A program made the translations under genes and the position numbers. Positions 54,486 through 64,000 of a stretch of DNA of 64,000 bases are shown here, piece after piece. Origin of the DNA: Blastomussa wellsi. Its lineage: Eukaryota; Cnidaria; Anthozoa; Scleractinia; Plerogyridae. The DNA is taken from contig OX393567.1 of assembly GCA_947652115.1 (NCBI GenBank), positions 18,518,958 to 18,582,957 on the forward strand, given 5' to 3'. Within the stretch, counting starts at the first letter, position 1. The number at the start of each line of letters is the position of its first letter. The notes under the pieces were generated by a model. The model worked only from the letters and a program-made list of their open reading frames with translations. It was not told the origin of the DNA and did not search any database.

Positions 54486-56372
54486 ATGGTTAGATTTCCG
54501 CAGTTTTACGGAATTTACAGACTAGGAAGTCTTTTTGCCATCATTCTAACAGCTCTTGGTGGTAAAGGTAAGCGGTATTGTTTCCGATTAATGGGAAGCT
54601 GATTACATAACTAGACATAATTATTTGGGTTCTGGCCCGGCTGAGATCGGAAAGCCAGTTTGTACTTTTTACATCTTTGTAATGTACAGTTAGACAACTC
54701 GTGAAACAAAGCAAGGCTCTTTCAATTCTTTAAAAAGTATGAGATGCCACCAGCAAAACACCCTCTTTCAATTGTATGGTTGAAAGTGTCGAACGTCTTC
54801 TCGCTCTAAATTCTCCGAGGCGCCCGTCTGACACTTCAGACTAAATTGAGCACGGATCTGGCCGAGCAATTCTTTGGATGGTAATGTAGTCAATTCCAAA
54901 AGCGTCCATCCAACCCTCCCCCCAGGCATTTGACTTCTTTGAAAAATTGTGGTTGAATTCCTTGTTTCGTTGGCAGCATACATACAAATGCCCTGCCAGT
55001 TAAATAGTGCTTCACAGAGAATGAAATTCCCCATCCTTTCGGATTTTAAAGACAAAAGGATAGATAATATTTACAACAAAACGAAGAAAATGCCAATTGA
55101 TATGTACTTTTGTTCCATGTAAATTGAAAACGCTCCAAGGAGCCCAAAGGTTAAAACCATGAGATCCAGGGTGCTTATATGAAAAAAGTACGTTTATCTG
55201 GTCGCCCAAAGGCAAAATTTAGTTGCCTGAGGCAAATTCTGCATTATACAGAGCTAACCTCGAGTCAAATGCCTGGGGTACAGTATGTCCATGGGGTTGG
55301 GTGGGTGCTTTTTGGAATTGACTGATACATAATTGTTAAGTTGCAGGGTCCATGATTACAGCACCATGCTACCTCCCTCTGTTATTAAAAAACATGTTTA
55401 TAAATTACTCTTTTTTAAGCAGCAACTGTGATGGATACTGGTCTAGCATCATCAGTGTCAACATCATGTGAAGCAGATTGGGTGGGCCTGAAACTCAGTG
55501 TGTTTGCCTTTGATTTTGATGGCACCTGTACTCAAAAGGACACAACAAGTCTCCTCTACAGGGCAACAGAAAAATACCGCACCTCCACGCAAGCTGAAAT
55601 GAAAACTATTGATGAACACTGGAGTGAATTGGGTAAGAAGTACTGGATGGGTCATAAGCAGGTTGTAGCCAAGTCACTCTCTGTTCTCACAGATCCCAGT
55701 TTATCTACATTTGATGAGAAAGGATTGAGATCATTTCTACAAGAGGTGTACAACTACGACATGGCAATGACAAAGGAAGTTGAGGCAAGTAACATTCTCA
55801 AAGGAATTTCTAAAGAAGCCGTCAAAGAAGTCGCAAAGGAAGTCAAGCTTAGTCCTGGGTGTCTGAATGTTCTCAACCACATGAACTTGCCACTGCACTT
55901 GATATCAGTCAATTGGTGTCAAGACTTGATCCACGCAAATATTGGCCACCTCAGACATTTAAATATCTTTGCAAATAGTCTTCCACTTGAGGGAGAATTA
56001 TCGTCAGGTAATTTAGGCAAGAAAGTAACAAGTGCCTTTGACAAGGAAATTATATTCCAGGGCTTGCTTCACAACAAAGCTGTGGACAGTTCCGAGGGCC
56101 TTTCAGTTTTTGTTGGTGATTCAATTGGTGACATCCTGGCGTTATTGAAGTCAGATGTTGGAATTGTGATTGGGAAAAGTCATACATTGAGAAAAGTAGC
56201 AAAGTCATTTGGAATCAAGCTTCTACACTTGCAAGAAATACAAAAGATGACAAGAAATGGTTGCCAGGAACAAACAATTCCTAAACAAAAAGGTGTGCTG
56301 TTTGAGGCACCCTCATGGAATGAAATTGGATTTACTTTGTTTGGAAAAAGTTACACTCCTAATAAATTCTAG
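54486..56372 (+). CDS. HAD-family phosphatase resembling the C-terminal half of TH2 (thiamin monophosphate phosphatase); two exons
   Basis: Exon 1 (54486-54567, ATG at 54486) ends at GGTAAAG|GTAAGC; exon 2 runs 55423-56372. Phase 1 joins them to 343 codons. Motif I DFDGT is at residues 58-62 (FAFDFDGTCTQKD), motif II Ser near 189 (LHLISVNWC), motif III Lys near 235, and motif IV VGDSIGD near 258-264, so the catalytic set is complete. The overall pattern matches the HAD domain of plant TH2-type proteins, which remove phosphate from thiamin monophosphate; the TENA half is absent. Exon 1 encodes YRLGSLFAIILTALGG, a hydrophobic stretch that could be a signal anchor or organelle-targeting segment. 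The acceptor AAGCAG is a tandem NAGNAG site. Substrate is inferred from similarity of pattern only. Confidence 0.82.
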
Positions 56373-57407
56373 TCAGAACAGAAAATATATTTTACTGAAA
56401 AGAAAATATACCTAGTTGTCAATTTGAAAAAGTGATTTATAGATCAGAATATTCTTGGTTTTGGTCTTGTCTAGAACAACAAATAAGTTTTGCTGCATAC
56501 TAGTTGCATCAGAAGCCTGTTTCAACATTTGATTTATGTTAGGATAACTTTGTCTCCAAAATGTTCTTTTCACAAAAGAAACAAGGTTCAAAATGGCATC
56601 TGTTTAAACGCAGAAAAAAGAAATGAAACGAAACCTCCAGTTAGCCTGTTTTCAGTTAGCTCTCAACAATGTTAGAGGGATTTCCTTTTTGAATGATTTT
56701 GCTTGTACATGCTGTTTAAAATATTGTATGGATTTTATTACTACTTACAGTGCGACACACCTTAGTTTGGCCACCCAACAAACTTTTTTGACAAGTTATA
56801 ATTAGCCAATCAGAGCATGTCATGCTGTAATTGGAAATATAGTCTTAAATGAAAATGTTTAAAAAAATCAGATACAAATATTTTCCATCCAGGCCACAGC
56901 TGGTTGTGCATTTCCAGATAGCCCCTTAACATTGCACAAGGGGCAACAGGTGATGTGAAAATTATCCAAAATGAACTGGCAAAACGGGAATTCAAAAACC
57001 AAAGCAGCTGGTATCAATTTTCAAGTGTAAAATATCTCTCTTGTTTTACCCGGTATACAGAATATTTCCAATTACCGGTATTTATTATCAACTACAACTT
57101 GTTCAAGTGATAAAGATTTCCCTTTATTTGGGTGGTAAGTTAGTCAGGTTTTTGAATGAGGTTAAGTAAATTATTTATGTCAGATGAAGTCTGAATGAGG
57201 TAAAAACATTAATATTATGGCTTGTGCAAATAGAAAAGTGTTACTGGGATTGAGTTATGAATCACGTGTACAATAGCTTATATGATAACCAAATCAATGT
57301 GCGTGCTATGATTGGTCAATCAGCTATGGTTTATTGTGCCAGTAAATTCATGGAATAATCACACATTTTCTGAATTATTATATAAAAGCAATAGACCACA
57401 AGTTACT

Positions 57408-57548
57408 AAGGTTTATAGGCTGATAAACCACTTGGGATGTTGGTAGAACACTCAAAGAATTTGTAAATCACTCGCCTGCTGCTTGTGATTTAAAAATTCT
57501 TCTCGTCTTCTACCAACATCCCGCATGGTTTATCAGCCTATAAACCAT
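57408..57548. repeat. Foldback repeat
   Basis: GGTTTATAGGCTGATAAACC at the left mirrors GGTTTATCAGCCTATAAACC at the right, with paired GGGATGTTGGTAGAA and CTACCAACATCCC inside. Confidence 0.8.
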
Positions 57549-58026
57549 ACTAATTTGTGTAATGAGCATCATCATAATAACTTATAGACTACACTAATCC
57601 AAACTAGAAGGGTTAATAATATTATAATGTCAAGTGTGAAGCTGGACTTACAAAATAAACTTGCCTTTCTATTTATTGTTTTGTGGTCATTGTATAACTT
57701 GCATTATAATCCATCAAATATTTTTTTGTGCGTGCGATTGGTCCAAGCACGTCACGATGCTGGTAAAACTGGGGAATATCCGAGAATATGCCCCAAGCGA
57801 TATTCCCCAGGTTTCAAATTTTGAGATTTGTTTGCACATTTTGTTTTCATCTTGAGTAACGTGTTTGATTGAATAGAGCTGAACATGAAAATATTTTGAA
57901 CTCCCACAGAAAAGTTTAGGTGTTGAATAGTTTTCAGAAAAAAGTCTCCAAAATTGGGCAGCTTAAATGAAAAATATTTGAAGAATAATACACACAATAG
58001 CGTCCATTTGGCATGGAAATATGCTC

Positions 58027-58326
58027 TGATATATAACAATTATTCCATGAGCCTGCGTTGGATATGAAGTGATAAAATAACCAACGAGCGCGTATTGGTT
58101 ATAATCACTTCATATCCAACAAGGGCGAATGGAATAACTGTTTTAGTAAATTCTCAAACCGGGTTTTGCCGCCGATTTTTATTTCCACAATTTTACAAAG
58201 CGTAAAATAAAAACGTGGCGCACTATTTTCCATATGACGTAAAACTCCGACTATTGGCTCATAGTCGGAGTTTTTTAGCCAATCAAAAAGCTAGAAATGC
58301 AATAGTCGGAGCTGAGAATATACTAA
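58027..58326. repeat. Second copy of the repeat with the 14-bp hairpin
   Basis: ATATATAACAATTATTCCAT start, TTATAATCACTTCATATCCA block and the AAAACTCCGACTAT/ATAGTCGGAGTTTT hairpin at about 58242-58275, with the same ending GAGCTGAGAATATACTAA as at 41655. Confidence 0.72.
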
Positions 58327-58343
58327 TTGTCTTTAGACATTAT

Positions 58344-58377
<34 letters not shown>

Positions 58378-59719
58378 TGCTCTCAGAAAACTGTTAACGT
58401 CTTGGAACAAATATTGTCCACAGACAAATATCGAAGCATATTTCCAACCCAAATGGGGGCTATTTTTTATACATTGTACATAGCATGAAATAAATCATAA
58501 GTGAAAAGTGGTCTTTTATGATCATGTTGTTACTTTGTCACCAGCTGGCATGATTTAATAAAGAAATAAAGAACATGCCCAGCAGCATTGTCAATTTATA
58601 TAAGCACACAAGAATTTTTAGGAAAGTGCTTCTTATACTTCTTGAGTGTATAATTAAAATTCCCAAGTGTATATACAACTCAGCAATTAACAAGTATAAG
58701 TTCTTTATATGTTTTTCTTTCATGTAATGCCAAAGAAATTCCCTGCTCTCTAACTTGTGACATAAGCCACAGGCATTGTAACTTGATGGAGCGTACGCAT
58801 GATGTGTTGGCAACATGCTTTTAGAGCTATACTGAAACTGAACTGAGAGGTCATAGCGTGCACTATTCCAATATACATTGCATCAGTATCAGATTTTGGA
58901 CCTACAACTGCCTTTGGGACAGACCATTATTTTTTGAAGGGGTTGGGCATTTTTTTCTGTGCAATAATTTTTTTCCCATCAGATTGTGCAGTATTCCCCC
59001 CCCCCCATTTCTTCGTATGTTTCTTTTGCATGATTTGCTTTGCAATATATTTTTTGACGCACTTTGTTTTGCAAGAAATTTTGCACTAATTGCTTAACTC
59101 CCTCAAAAAAAAAGTAATGGTCTGTCCCTTAGCCTTGATATCAGTGGTAGTCTCCTTGGCAGTTGTTGTTTGGGCTTGTCACACAATCCACCCTCCACCA
59201 GGGAACAAAGCATGACAAGCCTAAGCAATGGCTGCAAAGGAGACTAGATCAAAAAAAAGTTGTGCTGGGGAAAATTCTGCCTGTGTCCTGGTTGACAAAA
59301 TAAATTATCAGGGGCCTAAGGACAATATACGCATGTGCACAATTGGCAATCTAAAAAAATTAAAATATATTTATAGATTTATTGGTGAAAAGAGAACCAT
59401 TACTCATGCCAAAGGTTGTCATATAAACAACTAACTTACTGAAGTTATATTAGTGTTTTTTCATGCTTTGATTTATGAAACTTCCCCCTAGAAAACATGG
59501 GAAATGGTATTTCCGAGGCCCTAAAAATAACACTTTTCTGGGGGAGTATGCCCACAGACTCCCCCTAATGGCTCGCCCCTTTAGCGCTTGATTACCTTCT
59601 CCTTCTGTGTGTGCCTAGACAGAAAAACCACGCTACACCCCTGATTATGTATCTCCAAAGCTCAAATACACAAAAAACAGCCAGTTGAATGCTAGGCTAG
59701 GTTCCACTTTAGTACTTTA

Positions 59720-59860
59720 ACAAAGGCAGGGACAAAAGTCAGATCAGATCAACTCGGATCACTGATTTGAATGAGAACAGCAGCTATTGTTATATGCCTC
59801 ATTGTTAGCTGCTATTCTTATTCAAATCAGTGATCCGATTTTTGTACCTGCCTCTTTAGC
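59720..59860. repeat. Foldback MITE, second copy of the 4945-5118 family
   Basis: AAGGCAGGGACAAAAGTCAG left and TTTTTGTACCTGCCTCTTT right; shares the GATCACTGATTTGAAT core. Confidence 0.68.
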
Positions 59861-60007
59861 AAGCTATTCACAGTGGGGGCTGATATATGGAGTACCCATG
59901 GAGGGGTTTAAAAGCAGCATACAAACTTGTTCAGAAAAGACAGCTGACAAGAAACAATTTTAAGATATACTGTTAGAATTCCTTTCTGATCAAACGTTTT
60001 GATCTGT

Positions 60008-60095
60008 ATAATTTGGTTTTATCAACTGGGTTGATAATGTGAATTGGCCACCGTAAAGAGATTCGAGAGCTGACGTTTCGAGCATTAGCCCTTCG
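60008..60095. repeat. Dispersed repeat, copy of 30625-30715
   Basis: Nearly identical to the block at 30625: ATAATTTGGTTTTATCAACT, GGCCACCGTAAAGAGATTC, GAGCTGACGTTTCGAGC, TTAGCCCTTCGTC, with two substitutions seen. Confidence 0.75.
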
Positions 60096-60294
60096 TCTGT
60101 ACACTACTTGATTCGCTGTCTACTCTATTTGAAAGACAATGTTTTGTAAGAAAGCTGGTAAGTTGATACCCCGGGACTCGGAACGGAAATATGTTTTCCC
60201 CAGCAATCTCTCTAACCATTAGGGCTTAGTGCGAGGCTAACGCTTACAATCAGCATTTTATGGTATATCCTGTCACGGCAGTTGTTTCATTATG

Positions 60295-60481
60295 TTAAGC
60301 ATCCTTTCCTTCCTTAACTGGAGATTTTCCTATGGTTTTCTTATTTGCTTTCCCTCTAGTATTTTTGCGTCCTTCTGGGCATATCCTGCAGTTAAGGCAA
60401 GTCTCGCAATGTGGACCAACGGGAAGACATGTTTGTTGGCCGAATCCAACAAACAACAAATTAAGTTCATCCCACTCCTCC
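60295..60481 (-). CDS. NTHL1: NTHL1 terminal exon (iron-sulphur cluster)
   Basis: Encodes [20 protein letters not shown] and the rest of the cluster loop, then a Lys-rich tail. Acceptor TTCTATAG at 60482. Confidence 0.92.
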
Positions 60482-63131
60482 CTATAGAAGAAATCAGAAA
60501 ATTTGTATGTGATAAAACACAACTGGTAAATACTGGTATATAATTTATTCCACATTTTTAGCAAAAACCACTACATGCAATAATTAAACTGCTAAAACCA
60601 TGGTTCCGAGCACAGTACCACCTCAAAATGACAACTCTTCCCTCTAAACCCTAGCCTATCCCAGGCATTCGGTTAGTGGGGAACACCCTTCCTATTTTTT
60701 CTCTTGCCTTTTTCCTTTGCGCCATTCCCTACTAACCGAACGCTTGGAATGGGCTATCTAACCCCTCTCCATGGGTGAAAAATTATGTTGACATCAGGTA
60801 TTCAAATCATTTTCATCACAATCAGTCAGTTAGAAAAGAACTCCCGAAAGCTTTCTTTAGGTTTAAGGACTATATTTAGCAAAGTGAGCTCTGCACTCAG
60901 TTTCAACAAGTGCCCCAAGGGTTGTAGTCAAATCCTTCTGTCTTGTTTAGACCACACAGACAAAAAGCTTTCCTCCAACTGATACCACATCAGGGGAATA
61001 AAGTCAGGAAGGACAACAGAAGCGGTCTCATTTCCGCTTTTTTTTTCTATCCAAGTGGTAATGTTTTTGCAAGGTAACCATGTTCACTGAAAAATTCAAT
61101 GACAAATGTTACAGGTCTGATTTAACCATTTTATTACCACTTGCCACCCAAAAAGGGATGTTACTTGTTTTTCATAAGTTGGAAATTACCTTGGTAGCCA
61201 ACTCTCCACAGAAACTCTTGTTTCTTCTGGTATCTTAGTGGGTTTCTTGACCCAGCCCAGTCTGTTGGAAATTCTGTGGACATGAGTATCGACACCTATC
61301 CCCGTCACTTGTCCCCATGCCACATTCATTGCAATGTGTGCCATTTTTGGGCCAACCCCTGGGAGTTTAATGAGTTCCTCAACTGTCGGTGGAATGTCAC
61401 CATTGTACTTCTCAGCACAAATTTTAGTGGCATCTTTTATATAATCAGCTTTTTTCTGCAATTTCAATTAAGAATGACATTAGTGTCATGCATTGGAAAA
61501 ACCAGCTGGCTTATCAGAGTCAGGGAGGTGCAGTGGCCTAATGGTTACTACGTATTTATTTATTTATCTTTGCCTAACTAGAATACATAAAAAATAATTG
61601 GAAATGGTGGAAATGGTTTTGACGTCTCAAACAGCTTGATATAAACAAAGCAACTGGATCCGACGGAATTCCAGTGCGCCTGCTGAAGGAAACTTCTGAC
61701 CAGATCGCACCATCCCTGACCATCAAATCAACAAATCAACAAATCCTTGCGGCTCGGTATTTTTCCAAAAGACTGGAAACTCGCAAATATAGTACCCATT
61801 TTCAAGAAAGGAAAAAGAGACTGTGGAGAATTATTGCCCTATCTCCCTTCTTCCTGTCATCTCCAAAGTTCTATAGCGCTGCGGTCTGGCGGGTCTGACC
61901 ATCAAATCAACAGATCAACAAATCCTTGCGGCTCGGTATTTTTCCAAAAGACTGGAAACTCGCGAATATAGTACCCATTTTCAAGAAAGGAAAAAGAGAC
62001 TGTGGAGAATTATTGCCCTATCTCCCTTCTTCCTGTCATCTCCAAAGTTCTATAGCGCTGCGTTCTGGCGGGTCTACCGGATCATCACTTATCCCACTTC
62101 ATCAGCCGTGAACAGCATGGCTTTTTAGCGCTGGACTCTGGATGGAAAGGTCCAGGTTCGAGCCTTGGCCGGGGCACTTGGGCAAGACATTTTACCCTCA
62201 TAGTGCCTCTCTTCACCCTGGTGTATAAATGAGTGACGGCGAATTTAATGCTGGGGTAACCCCGCATATGGATTAGCATCCCATCCAGGGGGGAGTAGAA
62301 ATAATTCTAGACACTTCATGCTACAGAAACCAGAATAAGCTCAGGCTTGATGGGCCAATAGACTTGAACACAAGTCGAGCTCTCATAACTACTATGTTGT
62401 CAACCTCAATTAATTACATAGCTGTTTCCGTAGATTTATTCTGTTTTCGTATTTAATTTTTACTTATTTGCATTTTTTAGTGTGTATTTTCTTTTTTTTC
62501 CCCTGATTATCTTGGCCCGCCTCAATTAGCCACGATATTAAGGCTTAATGCTTAAGTAATAAAAATGTTTTTGTTGTTGTTACAGACTAGTACTTATCAG
62601 AGTCAACACTGATAACTGCTGTTGTTATAATATGAAACGACTTGTGGTATTGCTACCCATTGGTCCATTGCAGGTTACTTACCCTCCCTTTTAGCAGTTT
62701 GGCGGTCAGCACCTATTCAAACCATAGACATGTAGCCTTGTTTGTACTCCTTTGAGCTTTTGAAATCCATGGCATTTTAACCATGACTTCTCCAAGTTTT
62801 CCATGAACTAAATTTGACCATTTTGGGTATGTTTTTACCATGTTCTTTGCAATAAAACCTTATTTATTTTGTACTTTTTTTCAATAAACATAATTTGTCA
62901 TGACATTCCAAGCCTAGAAAATGATATTCTAAAATTCTGACTTTCCAGGTGTACGATTACCTTCCAGAAACCAACAGGATAGATCAGCTCTCCAATCTTG
63001 CTTGTTGCTGTTTTAAGAATCTTCTCTGTTGTTAAACCATAAGCCTTTAACTTTTCCATTGCAGCAAAAGTGACTTGGTCTTTTGTTTGGCTTGATAGCA
63101 TGAGAGAGATGAGTACCTGATAGCGGACAGT
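60295..63131 (-). CDS. NTHL1: Endonuclease III homologue NTHL1, C-terminal three exons (5' part outside the window)
   Basis: Exons 62961-63131, 61190-61455 and 60295-60481 join in phase (0 then 2) to 207 codons plus stop. The enzyme removes oxidised pyrimidines from DNA and cuts at abasic sites. Seen in order: [20 protein letters not shown], the helix-hairpin-helix [12 protein letters not shown] with the catalytic Lys, [17 protein letters not shown] with the catalytic Asp, and the 4Fe-4S cluster C-x6-C-x2-C-x5-C ([17 protein letters not shown]). A basic tail ([16 protein letters not shown]) follows the cluster. The exon at 63131 opens in phase 0 after acceptor TTTTTGCAG, so N-terminal exons lie upstream, beyond 64000 or in unrecognised sequence between. 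Confidence 0.92.
61190..61455 (-). CDS. NTHL1: NTHL1 exon (HhH and catalytic Lys/Asp)
   Basis: Encodes [20 protein letters not shown], the HhH with catalytic Lys and GVDTHVHR with catalytic Asp. Acceptor TTCTGCAG type (AATTGCAG), donor CCAAG|GTAATT. Confidence 0.92.
61523..62385 (+). repeat. SINE copy split by a LINE fragment
   Basis: The head GGGAGGTGCAGTGGCCTAAT and GGTTA stops at 61547; the rest resumes at about 62128 with GCGCTGGACTCTGGATGG, GGTCCAGGTTCGAGCC, GTGTATAAATGAGTGACGG and GGGGGGAGTAGAAATAATTC. Together they make one SINE of the same family as 8632-8935. Confidence 0.7.
61625..62127 (+). mobile_element. Non-LTR retrotransposon (LINE) reverse-transcriptase fragment with a 179-bp tandem duplication
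   Basis: Plus-strand pieces [54 protein letters not shown] and FISREQHGF are RT motifs of LINE elements in the right order. They lie in different frames, so the copy is dead. The segment 61718-61896 is repeated at 61897-62075 almost unchanged. It lies in the NTHL1 intron. Confidence 0.75.
62961..63131 (-). CDS. NTHL1: NTHL1 exon (SQTKD block)
   Basis: Encodes [20 protein letters not shown] then [19 protein letters not shown] and ends PVGFWK at donor AAG|GTAATC. Confidence 0.9.
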
Positions 63132-63210
63132 CTGCAAAAATGAGTTTCTTCAGAACTTTTTTATAATGACTATCAGCAGTGGTGTACAAAAAGTACAGTT
63201 AGTCTGTATG

Positions 63211-63594
63211 GGGGGGGGGGTGAATAGGTTCGTGGATCAACGGATTCAGCCTTAAAAACACGCGGATTGCGGATTTCAAAAAATTAAGCGGATTCGCTGA
63301 TTTAAAAAATGCAGTGGATCACGGATTAGCTCATAATTTTAGCTCGGATTCCGGACTCTGCATGCCATGAAGTTCGGATAGTGGCCTTGGCATATCTTCA
63401 GTCTTTGTCTCAGTGTTATCGTTTTGTCCATTTTCTGTTTGGACAAGACCCAAACCACCGCTTTACATTAGAACTGCCGCAAAAAGAAGCAAGGAATGTG
63501 GATACGGATTTGAACGAAAATAGTGGCGGATTGACAGATTTGTCCAAAAAAAACAGCACGGATTGGCGGATTCGCGTACCCCTATTTACCCCCT
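63211..63594. repeat. Inverted-repeat element, second copy of the 39493-39958 family
   Basis: GGGGTGAATAGGTTCGTGGA left and GTACCCCTATTTACCCCCTC right, with shared internal words. It is opposite in orientation to the first copy. A G-run of ten begins at 63211. Confidence 0.68.
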
Positions 63595-64000
63595 CCAGTA
63601 TGTGTAGTGACTGTATAATGTTGGTCGGAAAAGGTGGCCAGGACAAACATTTCGCTTTGTTCCACTACTGTCATCATCTTTGACCAAAAAAGGCATCAGG
63701 TATACTCAATCTCTTGAGGATGTAAGGTTCCCTCCAATGATACCCAGATCAGAGTGACAGAGTCAATTGAGCATGAAATACACCCAGCAGTCAGGGTAAT
63801 TCACAGTGTAATAAATATCTCACTTCAGCAGCAAATTCAAAATATTCACTTCAAACTTTTTCATTCAGCAATGACTGTCAGGTTTTCAATTTCTTCCAAA
63901 ATAAAGGGCTCAAAATAGGGTGATAGTTTCATGGACAAGGAACCAAACCCCCACCAAAATTCTGAGACTCACCACTTAAAAATGGCTGAATTAAAAGGAG

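Larger units (their letters stand above)
56373..60294. other. Intergenic stretch with repeats; no gene seen
   Basis: Holds a solo foldback end (56748-56815), a palindrome at 57408-57548, the hairpin repeat 58027-58326, a C-run at 58996, a MITE at 59720-59860 and the dispersed block near 60008-60095. Open frames are short and match no family. Confidence 0.5.

Overview
This is a window of an AT-rich metazoan genome with large introns. It is most likely an anthozoan cnidarian such as a coral or sea anemone. That placement is an inference from the animal gene set, the split-direct-repeat tyrosine-recombinase retrotransposons and the dense load of short foldback elements and tRNA-headed SINEs; no species marker is visible. 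I rebuilt exons by hand from splice signals and reading-frame phase, so boundaries are predictions.

Host genes, left to right: (1) an SPRY/SOCS-box protein of the SPSB3 type (+, main exon 3465-4168); (2) a ten-exon LIM plus bMERB gene of MICAL/MICAL-like kinship ending in a CaaX box (-, 28539 down to 6555, 497 codons from the first clear ATG, all junctions in phase); (3) a PRD-class homeobox gene with an eh1 repressor motif (+, three exons 31572-33826, 286 aa, with a TATA box); (4) tepsin, the AP-4 accessory protein (-, sixteen exons, 54323 down to 34506, 664 aa, with one GC-AG intron and both AP-4 ear-binding motifs); (5) a HAD-family phosphatase resembling the C-terminal half of TH2 (+, two exons 54486-56372, 343 aa), starting 162 bp from the tepsin start in a head-to-head pair; (6) the last three exons of the DNA glycosylase NTHL1 (-, 63131 down to 60295), whose 5' part lies past the right edge.

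Mobile DNA: two Ngaro/PAT-type retrotransposons (9487-15154 and 17155-22461) lie in two separate introns that interrupt the bMERB domain of the LIM gene, both in the gene's own orientation. Each has the split direct repeat layout, a SAP-domain Gag with a zinc-finger array, RT-RNase H without a methyltransferase, and a tyrosine recombinase. Element 2 looks intact, with its repeat pairs apparently identical. Element 1 has its recombinase split by a pair of TTAA-flanked MITEs. Each retrotransposon also seems to have landed inside an older inverted-repeat element. The remaining introns and intergenic DNA hold many foldback MITEs in several shared families, SINE copies, a LINE reverse-transcriptase fragment that splits a SINE, and a pentanucleotide satellite.

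Two of the host genes belong to membrane traffic (a Rab-binding bMERB protein and the AP-4 adaptor tepsin), but nothing in the layout suggests they are co-regulated. The only regulatory link the sequence suggests is the short shared promoter of tepsin and the HAD gene.
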